From the NCBI RefSeq assembly GCF_025947345.1, contig NZ_CP110011.1:2666001-2730000 (forward strand): a DNA stretch of 64,000 nucleotides, in the 5' to 3' direction. Origin of the DNA: Flavobacterium sp. N502536. GTDB taxonomy: Bacteria; Bacteroidota; Bacteroidia; Flavobacteriales; Flavobacteriaceae. The notes below the pieces were generated by a model. It worked only from the letters and a program-made list of their open reading frames with translations. It did not search any database and was not told the origin of the DNA. Below are positions 45,063-54,516 of the stretch, in pieces (position 1 is the stretch's first letter; each line of letters begins with the position of its first letter). The translations under genes were made by a program, and so were the position numbers.

Positions 45063-46466
45063 ATGAAGAAGTTTATTGCATTTGCAACAATGTTAACACT
45101 AGTAATCGGCTGTGGTAAGTCAGGTGACAAAGGTGAGTTAGTTGGTGTTACAGGAGGTAAATGGCATCCTGAGAAGCCTTATGGAATGACATTAGTTCCT
45201 GGTGGATCTTTTATTATGGGTAAATCAGATGCTGATTTAGCTAATGTGGAGGATGCTCCTACCAGAACGGTAACGGTTCGTGCATTTTATATGGATGAAA
45301 CGGAGATCACCAATAGTGAGTACCGTCAATTTGTAGACTGGGTAAAAGATTCTACAATGAGAGTTCGTTTAGCAATTTTGGCCGATATGACAGGGCAAAA
45401 ACCAGCTGGTGACTCTAAAGGTAAAAAAGGCGGCAGTATTGCTGATTATGCATTTAATGATTCAGATCCGGAGAAAATGACGGCATATGATAAATATATG
45501 TATGATAACTACTATAGCGTAGGAACAAAAGATGATCCGTATGCAGGTAGAAAATTAAACAAAAAAGTGAAGTTAATTAAGGATACAAAAGCGTATCCGG
45601 ATGAGTACTATACTGAGGTAATGGATTCTATGTATTTACCAATTGAAGAGTCATACAATGGCTTAAGAACAATTGATGTAAACAAATTGAAATTCCGTTA
45701 TTCATGGATGGACATTCAGGCTGCAGCGAAAGCTAAAGTTGGTAAAAGAAAAGACTTCGTTAAAACAGAGCAAGTTAGCGTATATCCTGACACAACCGTT
45801 TGGATTAAAGATTTCGCTTACTCTTATAATGAGCCAATGCACAATGATTATTTCTGGCATAAAGCTTACGGAGATTATCCTGTAGTGGGTGTAACCTGGA
45901 AACAGGCAAAAGCATTCTGCGCATGGAGAACTTTGAACAAAAACAGTTACATTAAATCTAAGAAAAAAGGACGTGACTTAGTAAACTCTTTCAGATTGCC
46001 AACAGAGGCAGAGTGGGAGTATGCTGCAAGAGGAGGTCTGGAATCAGCTACTTACCCTTGGGGAGGTCCTTACACAAAAAGCGACAGAGGTTGTTTCTTA
46101 GCAAACTTCAAACCAAGCAGAGGAGATTATGCTGCTGATGAGGCGTTGTACACTGTTGAAGCTAAATCTTACGAGGTTAATGGTTATGGTTTATACAACA
46201 TGGCAGGAAACGTTTCTGAGTGGACTGATTCAGCTTACAATCCAAATGCATACGAATATGTTTCTACAATGAATCCAAACGTAATTGACGGAAACAACCA
46301 AAGAAAAGTGGTTCGTGGAGGTTCTTGGAAAGACGTTGCTTATTTCCTACAGGTAAGCACACGTGATCACGAATATGCTGATTCTGCAAGAAGTTATATT
46401 GGTTTCAGAACTGTACAAGATTACATGGGAACTCAAGCAACTGGAAGCGGAAAAAAAAGAAAGTAA
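45063..46466 (+). CDS. gldK: Type IX secretion/gliding lipoprotein GldK
   Basis: GldK (PorK in Porphyromonas) is an outer-membrane-associated lipoprotein that forms rings with GldN in the type IX secretion system. The 467-residue protein has a lipobox VIGC (lipidated C17) and a formylglycine-generating-enzyme/sulfatase-modifying fold: PGGSFIMGKSD, MDETEITNSEYRQFVDW, FRLPTEAEWEYAARGG, YNMAGNVSEWTDSAY and VRGGSW. The catalytic cysteines of true FGE enzymes are not evident, in keeping with a structural role. It heads gldKLMNO. Confidence 0.97.
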   Translation: MKKFIAFATMLTLVIGCGKSGDKGELVGVTGGKWHPEKPYGMTLVPGGSFIMGKSDADLANVEDAPTRTVTVRAFYMDETEITNSEYRQFVDWVKDSTMRVRLAILADMTGQKPAGDSKGKKGGSIADYAFNDSDPEKMTAYDKYMYDNYYSVGTKDDPYAGRKLNKKVKLIKDTKAYPDEYYTEVMDSMYLPIEESYNGLRTIDVNKLKFRYSWMDIQAAAKAKVGKRKDFVKTEQVSVYPDTTVWIKDFAYSYNEPMHNDYFWHKAYGDYPVVGVTWKQAKAFCAWRTLNKNSYIKSKKKGRDLVNSFRLPTEAEWEYAARGGLESATYPWGGPYTKSDRGCFLANFKPSRGDYAADEALYTVEAKSYEVNGYGLYNMAGNVSEWTDSAYNPNAYEYVSTMNPNVIDGNNQRKVVRGGSWKDVAYFLQVSTRDHEYADSARSYIGFRTVQDYMGTQATGSGKKRK

Positions 46467-46531
46467 ATAATTAAAATCAAATTCATAACCAAATCAAATC
46501 TATTTTAAATTAAAACCTAAAAAAAAGTATT

Positions 46532-47179
46532 ATGGCATTATTAAGTAAAAAAGCAATGAATTTCGCTTATGGTATGGGAGCGGCAGTAGTAATTATTGGA
46601 GCTTTATTCAAAATTACTCACTTTGAAATTGGACCATTAACAGGAACTGTGATGTTATCAGTTGGATTGGTAACTGAGGCGGTAATCTTTGCTCTTTCTG
46701 CTTTCGAACCAGTTGAAGACGAATTAGACTGGACTCTTGTTTACCCTGAATTAGCAAACGGTCAGGCTAGAAAAAAAGCTGACAAAGTTGAGACTACAAC
46801 TGACGCCCAAGGATTGTTGTCTCAAAAATTAGATGCAATGTTGAAAGAAGCTAAAATTGACGGTGAGTTAATGTCAAGCTTAGGAAACAGCATCAAAAAC
46901 TTCGAAGGAGCTGCAAAAGCAATTTCTCCAACAGTAGATTCTATTGCAGGACAAAAGAAATATGCTGAAGAAATGTCTATGGCTGCTGCACAAATGGAAT
47001 CATTAAACAGCTTATACAAAGTACAATTAGAAAGTGCTTCAAGAAATGCACAAGCAAACAGCGAAATTGCTGAAAATGCTTCTAAATTAAAAGAACAAAT
47101 GCAATCTATGACTGCAAACATTGCTTCATTAAACAGTGTTTACGGTGGTATGCTTTCTGCAATGAGTAACAAAGGATAA
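46532..47179 (+). CDS. gldL: Type IX secretion motor subunit GldL
   Basis: GldL and GldM form the proton-driven inner-membrane motor of type IX secretion and gliding. The 215-residue protein has two transmembrane helices at the start (about 10-28 and 35-58; GMGAAVVIIGALFKITHFEIG and GTVMLSVGLVTEAVIFALSAFE) with the membrane glutamate in the second helix, then a long cytoplasmic helical part rich in Ala, Lys and Glu. It follows gldK by 65 bases and precedes gldM by 51. Confidence 0.97.
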   Translation: MALLSKKAMNFAYGMGAAVVIIGALFKITHFEIGPLTGTVMLSVGLVTEAVIFALSAFEPVEDELDWTLVYPELANGQARKKADKVETTTDAQGLLSQKLDAMLKEAKIDGELMSSLGNSIKNFEGAAKAISPTVDSIAGQKKYAEEMSMAAAQMESLNSLYKVQLESASRNAQANSEIAENASKLKEQMQSMTANIASLNSVYGGMLSAMSNKG

Positions 47180-47230
47180 TTAGTTTTTGACTATTATATT
47201 AAATTTATTAATAAGAACTAATTAGAAAAA

Positions 47231-48772
47231 ATGGCAGGAGGAAAATTAACCCCTAGACAGAAGATGATTAACCTGATGTATCTGGTTTTCATCGCAATGT
47301 TGGCAATGAACGTATCAAAAGAAGTAATTTCAGGTTTTGGTTTATTTAACGAAAAATTTGAAGCTTCTAATACAACAGCAATTACAAATAATACCTCTTT
47401 ATTAACAGCTTTAGATCAAAAAGCGGCTGAGGCAAAAGGAGAATTTGCTATCGCTGCAGAAACAGCTCATAAAATTGAAGCAATTTCGAAAGATTTTTAC
47501 GCTTATATCGGAACTTTAAAAGCACAATCTGTTAAAGGATTTGAAGCGGATAAAGAAACAGGTAAGTTGCCTTATGAATCTATGGACAGAGGAGATAATA
47601 TCGATAACTGGTTTACAGGAGACGGATATACTGCTAAAGGTAATGAGATCATAGCAAAAATCGAGAAATATAAAGCTGATATTAAAGCTACTTTAGGATC
47701 AGATAAAAAATACGCTAACATTATTGCGGAAGTAAATCAAAAATTTGATGTTTCTGATGTAAAAAACAAAGACGGTATAAAAGAAAAATACTTAGCTTAT
47801 CATTTTAAAGGTTTCCCTGCAATTGCTTCAGCTGCAAAACTTTCAGCTTGGCAAAATGACGTTACAAAAGTGGAAACAGATGTTTACAACAGTGCATTAG
47901 GAAAAGCGGCTGTTGCTGCTGCTTCTTATAGCAACTACCAAGCGATTGTTGTTTTAGACAAAAACGCTTACTTCCAAGGAGAAAAAGTTACTGGTAAGGT
48001 AGTTTTAGGACGTTATGACGAAAACACAAAACCAACTTCATTCCAAGGTCCTGGACAAATCGTTAACGGACAAGCGGTTATCTCGTTAACTGCCGGAGGT
48101 GTTGGAGAGCAAAACATTAACGGACAATTTACTTTCTTAGAAGATGGTAAAAACATTCCACTTAAATTTGCCGGAAAATATGTTGTAGTACCAAGACCAA
48201 ACTCTGCTACAATCTCTGCTGATAAAATGAACGTAGTATATAGAGGAGTTGTTAATCCAATCTCTGTATCATTTGCTGGTGTTGATGCTAACAAAATTGT
48301 AGCAAGCGCTCCAGGATTAGCTTCAGCTGGTAAACCAGGAAAATATAACATGAACCCAGGTTCAGGTACTGAAGCTACCATTTCTGTTACTGGTACATTA
48401 CCAAACGGAGATAAAGTTACAGATAAGAAAACATTCAGAATTAAAGGTATTCCTGGACCAACAGGTACAATTAGAGGAGAAATGGGTGTTGTTAAAGGAC
48501 CTAAATCTAACTTAGAAATTGCTACTATTGGTGCTAAATTACTTGATTTTGATTTTGAAGTTGGTTTAGATGTTGTTGGATTTAACTTAAAAATCGCAGG
48601 ACAGCCTACAGTGGTTGTTAACGGTAACAGATTAAATGCACAATGTAAATCAGTTCTTGCAAGAGCTGGAAAAGGAGACCAGGTTACTATTTCTGAAATT
48701 AAAACTAAACTTGTTGGAGCTGGTAGTTACTTATTGCCAAGAACTGCTCCGGTAATTTACGAAATACAATAA
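47231..48772 (+). CDS. gldM: Type IX secretion motor subunit GldM
   Basis: GldM is a bitopic protein whose periplasmic part spans to the outer membrane ring. The 513-residue protein has a short basic N-terminus (GGKLTPRQKMINLMYLVFIA) with one transmembrane helix at about 14-32, followed by a large periplasmic region with a helical first domain (about 40-220) and beta-rich repeats (YVVVPRPNSATISADKMNVVYRG, TFRIKGIPGPTGT). Its order and length match GldM/PorM. Confidence 0.97.
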   Translation: MAGGKLTPRQKMINLMYLVFIAMLAMNVSKEVISGFGLFNEKFEASNTTAITNNTSLLTALDQKAAEAKGEFAIAAETAHKIEAISKDFYAYIGTLKAQSVKGFEADKETGKLPYESMDRGDNIDNWFTGDGYTAKGNEIIAKIEKYKADIKATLGSDKKYANIIAEVNQKFDVSDVKNKDGIKEKYLAYHFKGFPAIASAAKLSAWQNDVTKVETDVYNSALGKAAVAAASYSNYQAIVVLDKNAYFQGEKVTGKVVLGRYDENTKPTSFQGPGQIVNGQAVISLTAGGVGEQNINGQFTFLEDGKNIPLKFAGKYVVVPRPNSATISADKMNVVYRGVVNPISVSFAGVDANKIVASAPGLASAGKPGKYNMNPGSGTEATISVTGTLPNGDKVTDKKTFRIKGIPGPTGTIRGEMGVVKGPKSNLEIATIGAKLLDFDFEVGLDVVGFNLKIAGQPTVVVNGNRLNAQCKSVLARAGKGDQVTISEIKTKLVGAGSYLLPRTAPVIYEIQ

Positions 48773-48814
48773 TAAAGTAGGTAAAACTACAATTCAATAT
48801 CTTATAATGATATC

Positions 48815-49807
48815 ATGATGAAAGTAAGAAATTTTTTAATAGCTATTGTTTCTATCGCTGGAGGTTTTTCTTCTTATGCGCAATCGAATTTGCTTAATGC
48901 AAAAACACCTGATCAGATAGGACTTAAGACTCCTGCGCAACTTATTTCTGATAACGATAAGCCTTTAGCTTATGGTTATGTAGATGATAGAGATATCTTA
49001 ATGGGAAAAACTACTTGGGAAATCATTGATTTAAATGAAAAAATCAACTTTCCAATGTACTTTCCGGTTGATACGGCTAATATTGGTTCTGACAGACGTT
49101 CACTTTATGACGTTTTGACGAAGGCTGTTAAAAACGGCAAAATAACTGAAGTATACAGCGACAGTTATTTCAATACTAAAAAATCTTTGAAAGATATTCA
49201 GGGTGCGTTATCTCGTATTGATACAACAGATGCAGGTAGAGAATTAATCAACCAATATCCGGACGACTATAAAACACGTGTAGTGAAGAAAAAAGTAGTT
49301 ACGGGTACAGGTAAGAAAAAAGTAGTTTCGTATGTGGATGAAACTGTTGGGCCAACAAGAACGGTACCAGCGGAATATATCCTGAAACAAGACTTAACTG
49401 CTGCAGATGTTACACAGTATAAAATTAAAGGATACTGGTATTTTGACAAACGTCAGAGTGAATTGAAATATCGTTTACTTGGAATTTGTCCAGTAACTCC
49501 GGATGTTTACACGATGAACAGTGACGAAAAGGATTATATCGAGTTATTTTGGGTTTTCTTCCCTAATGCCAGAGAGGCACTTCACGAAGCAAAAGCATTT
49601 AACGACAGTAATTCTGCACTTCCAATTTCATTCGATCAGATCTTAAATTCAAGACGTTTCAATGCTGTTGTTTATAAAGAAGAAAACTTGTACGGAGATC
49701 GTGAGATCAAAGATTACATGAAAGACAACGCACAAAACCAATTGTTAGAATCTGAAAGAGTAAAAGAGAAGATTCGTAACTTCGAGCAAGATATGTGGAA
49801 CTACTAA
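48815..49807 (+). CDS. gldN: Type IX secretion protein GldN
   Basis: GldN (PorN) joins GldK in the periplasmic ring of the secretion system. The 330-residue protein has a signal peptide (about 1-22, ending SSYAQ) and then the family segments DDRDILMGKTTWEIIDLNEK, FPVDTANIGSDRRSLYDVLT and LGICPVTPDVYTMNSDEK. It is the fourth gene of the operon and ends in a terminator with a near twin after gldO. Confidence 0.97.
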   Translation: MMKVRNFLIAIVSIAGGFSSYAQSNLLNAKTPDQIGLKTPAQLISDNDKPLAYGYVDDRDILMGKTTWEIIDLNEKINFPMYFPVDTANIGSDRRSLYDVLTKAVKNGKITEVYSDSYFNTKKSLKDIQGALSRIDTTDAGRELINQYPDDYKTRVVKKKVVTGTGKKKVVSYVDETVGPTRTVPAEYILKQDLTAADVTQYKIKGYWYFDKRQSELKYRLLGICPVTPDVYTMNSDEKDYIELFWVFFPNAREALHEAKAFNDSNSALPISFDQILNSRRFNAVVYKEENLYGDREIKDYMKDNAQNQLLESERVKEKIRNFEQDMWNY

Positions 49808-49830
49808 GTATCTGAATAACAATATATCAA

Positions 49831-49866
49831 AAACTCTTACTACATTTGTAGTAAGAGTTTTTTTTT
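49831..49866 (+). terminator. Terminator after gldN
   Basis: AAACTCTTACTAC and GTAGTAAGAGTTT form a perfect 13-base-pair stem with a four-base loop and a T-run. The sequence is almost the same as the terminator after gldO. Confidence 0.92.
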
Positions 49867-50030
49867 GTCCATTAATAAAAGAATTAATTGCTGAATCCGG
49901 AGGGATCGAGATTTTTTTATAAGCTGTTCCAGGTGTCTTTATGGTGCTTTTATCTGGTTTTTTGGTAGATGTAGGAAAAAGAACAATAAATAGTATAAGT
50001 TTACGTTCAATAGATTTTAATCGTCTCATT

Positions 50031-51020
50031 ATGAAAATAAGAAAGTTTTTAATCGTTATTATTGGAGTTATCGGAAGTTTTAGTTCTATAGCACAATCAA
50101 ATTTACTGAATGCAAAAACAGCGGATCAGATTGGGATAAAGAAGGCGTCTCAGATTGCTGCAGACAATGACAAACCTTTGTCCTATGGTTATGTAGATGA
50201 CCGGGATGTTTTGATGGGAAAAACGACCTGGGAGATTATTGATTTAAATGAAAAAATCAACTTCCCTTTATATTTTCCGGTAGATACAGCCAATATTGGT
50301 TCGGACAGACGTTCGCTTTACGACGTTTTAACCAGAGGAATAAAAGCGGGCAGAATCACAGAAGTGTATGCCGACAGTTACTTTAATACGAAGAAATCAC
50401 TTAAAGACATTCAGGGCGGACTATCACGTGTCGACACCACGGATGCAGGTAGGGAGTTAATCAATCAGTACCCGGACGACTACAAAACGCGTGTAGTCAA
50501 GAAAAAAGTAGTTACCGGAACAGGTAAGAAAAAAGTAGTTACTTATGTTGACGAAACAGTTGGCCCAACCAGAACAGTGCCGGCCGAATATATTTTGAAA
50601 CAGGATTTAACGGCAGCAGATGTTACGCAGTATAAACTAAAAGGATATTGGTATTTTGACAAACGTCAAAGCGAATTGAAGTATCGTTTACTCGGAATTT
50701 GTCCGGTAACACCCGATGTTTATACCATGAATAGTGATGAGAAGGATTATATTGAGCTATTTTGGGTTTTCTTCCCCAATGCGCGGGAAGTATTAAACGA
50801 AGCGAAAGCATTTAATGATAGTAATTCTGCACACCCTATCTCGTTCGATCAGATTTTAAATTCGAGACGTTTTAATTCGATTATCTATAAAGAAGAAAAT
50901 GTATATGGAGATCGTGAAATTAAAGACTACATGAAAGATAACGCACAAAAGCAACTGTTAGAATCTGAACGGGTAAAAGAAAAGATTCGTGACTTCGAGC
51001 AGGATATGTGGAGCTATTAA
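50031..51020 (+). CDS. gldO: GldN paralogue GldO
   Basis: This 329-residue protein is a close copy of GldN along its whole length, with the same signal peptide type (ending SSIAQ), the same DDRDVLMGKTTWEIIDLNEK and the same C-terminal IRDFEQDMW. In F. johnsoniae gldO is partly redundant with gldN. I take the ATG at 50031 as start because the signal peptide begins there; an upstream in-frame ATG at 49941 would add 30 residues before the signal. It lies after the gldN terminator, so it may have weaker or separate expression. Confidence 0.95.
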   Translation: MKIRKFLIVIIGVIGSFSSIAQSNLLNAKTADQIGIKKASQIAADNDKPLSYGYVDDRDVLMGKTTWEIIDLNEKINFPLYFPVDTANIGSDRRSLYDVLTRGIKAGRITEVYADSYFNTKKSLKDIQGGLSRVDTTDAGRELINQYPDDYKTRVVKKKVVTGTGKKKVVTYVDETVGPTRTVPAEYILKQDLTAADVTQYKLKGYWYFDKRQSELKYRLLGICPVTPDVYTMNSDEKDYIELFWVFFPNAREVLNEAKAFNDSNSAHPISFDQILNSRRFNSIIYKEENVYGDREIKDYMKDNAQKQLLESERVKEKIRDFEQDMWSY

Positions 51021-51043
51021 GGATATCGTAACATTATACCAAA

Positions 51044-51078
51044 AACTCTTACTACATTTGTGGTAAGAGTTTTTTTTA
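51044..51078 (+). terminator. Terminator after gldO
   Basis: AAACTCTTACTAC and GTGGTAAGAGTTT form the same 13-base-pair stem as after gldN, with one G-T pair, and a T-run of eight. An upstream start for the next gene at 51060 would lie inside this hairpin and is therefore unlikely. Confidence 0.92.
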
Positions 51079-51095
51079 TTTTACCCTATTTACAC

Positions 51096-52145
51096 ATGTT
51101 GGATTATATAATCGTCGGATCTGGATTGGCTGGAATTTCATTTGCTGAAATTGCGCTTAAAAACAATAAGTCTATAGTAGTTATAAGTGACGAATCGCAA
51201 AATTCATCAAGAGTTGCCGGAGGCTTGTACAATCCGGTGATTTTAAAACGCTTTAGCGAGGTTTGGAAAGCGGAGGAACAGCTGTCCTTAATGGACGAAT
51301 TCTATGAAACCCTTGAAGGTAAATTGAAAACCAAGGTAAATTTTAAACTTCCAATTTTAAGAAAGTTTTTCTCCATAGAAGAGCAAAACAATTGGTTCGC
51401 GGCTTCTGATAAACCACTTTTAGCGCCATTTCTTTCCACCAAATTAATCTTTAAAAAATACAGCGGTATTGAGTCTCCATTTGATTATGGAGAAGTTTTG
51501 CATACTGGTTATGTGGATACCGCGCTTTTATTGGATAAATACCACGAATACTTACTTCAAAATAAAATATTCCTTCAGGAGTCATTTGATCATGCGCAAC
51601 TGATTATTCACGAAGATTTTGTGCAGTATAAAGAATATCAGGCCAAACACATTGTTTTTGCGGAGGGCTTTGGCTTGCATGCCAATCCATTTTTTCAGGA
51701 TTTGCCGTTAGATGGGACTAAAGGAGAGCTTTTTGTGATCAAAGCACCGGATCTTGATTTGGATGTGATCGTAAATACCAGCGTCTTTATTTTGCCTTTA
51801 GGGAATGATTTGTTTAAAGTTGGTGCAACCTACAATTGGAAAGACAAAACCGATGTGCCAACAGAAGAAGGGAAAACTGAGCTACTGGATCGTATAAAGG
51901 AAATTATCAGTTGTGACTTTGAAATTGTTTCGCATTTTGGTGGAGTGAGACCAACTGTACGCGACCGAAGACCCATGATAGGAACGCACCACCAGTACCC
52001 ATGCCTGCATCTTTTAAATGGCTTAGGAACACGCGGTGTTATGCTCGGACCGGCAATGGCCAAAGATTTGTTTGATTATATCGAAAACCAGCAAGCTTTA
52101 GATCCGACAATTGATATTCATCGTTTTTATAAAAAAAGAAAATAG
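51096..52145 (+). CDS. FAD-dependent oxidoreductase (DadA/glycine oxidase-like)
   Basis: The 349-residue protein begins with a dinucleotide-binding motif GSGLAG (residues 8-13 from the ATG at 51096) and has a C-terminal FAD/substrate part, FGGVRPTVRDRRPMIGTH and LNGLGTRGVMLGPA. This pattern is that of D-amino-acid oxidase-like flavoproteins (DAO family), which oxidise amino acids or amines. The substrate is not determined. Start chosen because a start at 51060 would overlap the gldO terminator. Confidence 0.88.
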   Translation: MLDYIIVGSGLAGISFAEIALKNNKSIVVISDESQNSSRVAGGLYNPVILKRFSEVWKAEEQLSLMDEFYETLEGKLKTKVNFKLPILRKFFSIEEQNNWFAASDKPLLAPFLSTKLIFKKYSGIESPFDYGEVLHTGYVDTALLLDKYHEYLLQNKIFLQESFDHAQLIIHEDFVQYKEYQAKHIVFAEGFGLHANPFFQDLPLDGTKGELFVIKAPDLDLDVIVNTSVFILPLGNDLFKVGATYNWKDKTDVPTEEGKTELLDRIKEIISCDFEIVSHFGGVRPTVRDRRPMIGTHHQYPCLHLLNGLGTRGVMLGPAMAKDLFDYIENQQALDPTIDIHRFYKKRK

Positions 52146-52147
52146 TT

Positions 52148-52531
52148 TTATTCTTTTCCTGCGTTGGGATCGTAAGAAACAAACATGTTGATGTACAGGT
52201 TTCTGGAAAGTCTTAAAACAAACGGAAACAATAGAATTAAAGTGATAACAATGGTCAGGAAAGACTCTTCAATTGAAGTTTTAAAAAATACAAATGAAAC
52301 AATAAAAGCTGCAATTCCTACGGCAACATTTAAGCCATAACTCACATACATTGCACCATAAAAAAACGACGGTTCAATCTGGTACTTTAACCCGCAGTGA
52401 CTGCAATTTTCGTTCATTTTAAGAACCTTGGTCAAATGCAGCGGATTTCGGTCTGAATACATACTTTCTTTCTGGCATCTCGGGCAGCTTCCTGTTAGTA
52501 TACTGTTTAGTTTGGATCCTTTTTTTAACAT
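52148..52531 (-). CDS. DUF983 family membrane protein
   Basis: The 127-residue protein has a zinc-ribbon-like pair, CPRCQKES and CSHCGLKYQ, then two transmembrane helices (about 60-82 and 90-108). This is the DUF983 layout, in which the helices follow EPSFFYGAMYVSYGL. The function of the family is not established. It converges with the oxidoreductase gene with two bases between. Confidence 0.9.
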   Translation of the reverse strand: MLKKGSKLNSILTGSCPRCQKESMYSDRNPLHLTKVLKMNENCSHCGLKYQIEPSFFYGAMYVSYGLNVAVGIAAFIVSFVFFKTSIEESFLTIVITLILLFPFVLRLSRNLYINMFVSYDPNAGKE

Positions 52532-53034
52532 GGTTACAATTCAATTAGGTGTTGAAGTTATAGCGAATCATTTTCTGTTTTTAGTGTGAAGATTTTTGAC
52601 ACTGAGAAAAAATATTCAAAATTTATCTTACAAAGAAGAGTGAAGCAAAGATACTATTTTAGTTTGTATTTTTCGCCATAAAGCAAGCTACGACTTATTA
52701 TGACTGCCAGATGCGGTTTTTTTGAGCAACCAAACTCAATTTGTTAATAAATATTTTCGGTTTTACGGAAACCCACATTTTTACTTAGCTTGCTTTTTGT
52801 ATCATTGTATGTTTTATTTTTTTTTAAAGGCATCTTAACGACAGTAAAATTAAAGAAAAGGCAAAAAAAGACATCGATTTATCAAAGAGTATTATTGGGT
52901 TAGGTTGGGGTTAAATAAGGAGGCAGGGCCTAATTTTGATTTGGAGACTTCGGTTATAAGGATCAATAATAAGAAAGTCAATTGATAAATTATAATAAAC
53001 AGGTATTTCTGTAAGCATTTTAAAAAGTATTCAT
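52532..53034. other. Gap upstream of the ter operon with an 11-base inverted repeat
   Basis: The 500-base gap has no credible gene. AAAGCAAGCTA (52680-52690) and its inverse TAGCTTGCTTT (52786-52796) enclose about 95 bases. The region should contain the divergent promoters of the DUF983 gene (see 52646) and the ter operon. I do not see a two-element promoter match for the ter operon. Confidence 0.5.
52646..52653 (-). promoter_or_regulatory. Putative -7 element of the DUF983 gene
   Basis: CAAAGATA on the plus strand is TATCTTTG on the minus strand, an exact TAnnTTTG match about 115 bases before the start codon. Confidence 0.4.
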
Positions 53035-53700
53035 TTGAAAATAGAGTATAAAAAATATACCCATATCTCTTTCGATTTATGGTTGACACTGATAAAATCC
53101 AATCCGGAATTTAAGAAAAAAAGGAATTTATTATTTAAAAATTTCTTTGAAATCGACGGTACGATAGATAAGGTAAGCGAGGTAGTAAGATACTATGATG
53201 TTTTGGGTAATAATATTAACGAAAAAACAGGATTGAATATAGATACGTATGAACTTTATTATCTAATTTTAAGCGCGCTGCAAGTTGATATTGCTAAAAT
53301 TGATACCGATAAATTAAGTCAGTTTTACGAAGAAACAGCTTCTTTATTTATGGAGTATAAACCAGAATTGATTTTCCCGGATACAAAGAAATTATTTCAG
53401 GAAATGACAAATGAAGATAAGTCTATTAATATCTTAAGTAATACAGCTTTTATTAAAGGCAGAACCTTAAGAAAGTTATTGGCACATTATGAATTGACAG
53501 ATTATTTTAAGTTTCAGATTTACTCTGACGAAGTTGGATTTTCAAAACCAAACAATGAAATTTTTCAATTGGTTTTTGACGAGATTAATACCTTTAAAAG
53601 TGCACAAAAAAAAGAGATATTGCACGTTGGAGACAATAGTGTTGCCGATTATAATGGCGCAATTCGTTTTGGATTTGATGCACATCTATTAAAAATATAA
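53035..53700 (+). CDS. HAD-superfamily hydrolase of the ter operon
   Basis: The 221-residue protein has the HAD nucleophile motif FDLWLTLI with D14, a later Ser/Thr motif (ILSNTAF), a motif III lysine in GFSKPNNEIF and an acidic motif IV HVGDNSVADYNGA. The second Asp of the phosphatase motif DxD is replaced by Trp, which is also seen in haloacid-dehalogenase-type members. HAD proteins are part of the biosynthetic modules described beside ter genes. The start is TTG, and the gene is followed two bases later by a PRTase-like gene. Confidence 0.85.
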   Translation: MKIEYKKYTHISFDLWLTLIKSNPEFKKKRNLLFKNFFEIDGTIDKVSEVVRYYDVLGNNINEKTGLNIDTYELYYLILSALQVDIAKIDTDKLSQFYEETASLFMEYKPELIFPDTKKLFQEMTNEDKSINILSNTAFIKGRTLRKLLAHYELTDYFKFQIYSDEVGFSKPNNEIFQLVFDEINTFKSAQKKEILHVGDNSVADYNGAIRFGFDAHLLKI

Positions 53701-53702
53701 AA

Positions 53703-54512
53703 GTGAATAAAAGTTACAGCTTACACAAGATTCTTGACAGCGATAATTGTCCGTTTAGAGAACAGGAATACAGTAAATTTAAATTTGGAGACAAATCATA
53801 TGCAGAGCAATTTGCAAAAGACTTGTTTGAGGGTTTTGTAAAACAATTTGGAGAATTGCTGTTAGCGTCAGAGCAGGAAATTGTTATTCTGCCAAGTCCA
53901 TACCTGTCTATACCTACAGCTTCGAATTTTTTATGTTCTTACTTTAAAAAAGAACTGAATAGTTTCCTCTTTAAGAATGGTAAAAAGACCAGTATAGAAT
54001 CAAAAATCTACAGAAATCAAACCTATGTTACAGATTACGGTAATTTAGATTTTGAGGAAAGAGTGAAGTTAATTTCGAATGATACCTATTACATTGACCG
54101 CAATTTTATAAATGGAAAGCTTTGCATTTTTGTTGATGATATTAAAATTACGGGTAGTCACGAACATACTGTGAATAAAATTCTAAATCAATACAATGTA
54201 AATGGAGATTTTGTTTTTGTGTATTTCGCAGAACTTGTGAATAAAGACATTCATCCTAAAATTGAAAACCACTACAACTACTATGCGGTTAAAAATGTTG
54301 AAGATATTGTTGAGATTATAAACAGTCCTTCTTTTCAATACAATACCCGAATCGTCAAGTTTATTTTAAGTTTAAACGAAGAGCAGTTTAGGTATTTGGC
54401 AGAAAATATTTCAATCGAAAAAACGAATGACTTATTTCATTTGGCAATAAGCAATAATTATCATCAGATTTTAGAGTATCAATCAAACATTAATGTAATA
54501 AAAATAGATTAA
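53703..54512 (+). CDS. Phosphoribosyltransferase-like protein of the ter operon
   Basis: The 269-residue protein has the PRPP-binding motif of type I phosphoribosyltransferases: VDDIKITGSHEHT at residues 144-156, with the two acidic residues followed by the small/Thr-Gly loop. The N-terminal part has ILPSPYLSIPTAS, which may make the substrate pocket. Phosphoribosyltransferases together with HAD hydrolases are known partners of TerD-family proteins and are thought to make a nucleoside-like product. The ATP-grasp and lyase partners are not present here. The start is GTG. Confidence 0.8.
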   Translation: MNKSYSLHKILDSDNCPFREQEYSKFKFGDKSYAEQFAKDLFEGFVKQFGELLLASEQEIVILPSPYLSIPTASNFLCSYFKKELNSFLFKNGKKTSIESKIYRNQTYVTDYGNLDFEERVKLISNDTYYIDRNFINGKLCIFVDDIKITGSHEHTVNKILNQYNVNGDFVFVYFAELVNKDIHPKIENHYNYYAVKNVEDIVEIINSPSFQYNTRIVKFILSLNEEQFRYLAENISIEKTNDLFHLAISNNYHQILEYQSNINVIKID

Positions 54513-54516
54513 AACT

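Noticed and set aside
49941..50030. Longer start of gldO at 49941
   Set aside because: The signal peptide begins at the ATG at 50031, as in GldN, and the upstream part has no counterpart in GldN.
51060..51095. Longer start of the FAD oxidoreductase at 51060
   Set aside because: The extra codons are part of the terminator hairpin of gldO; the dinucleotide-binding motif begins right after the ATG at 51096.
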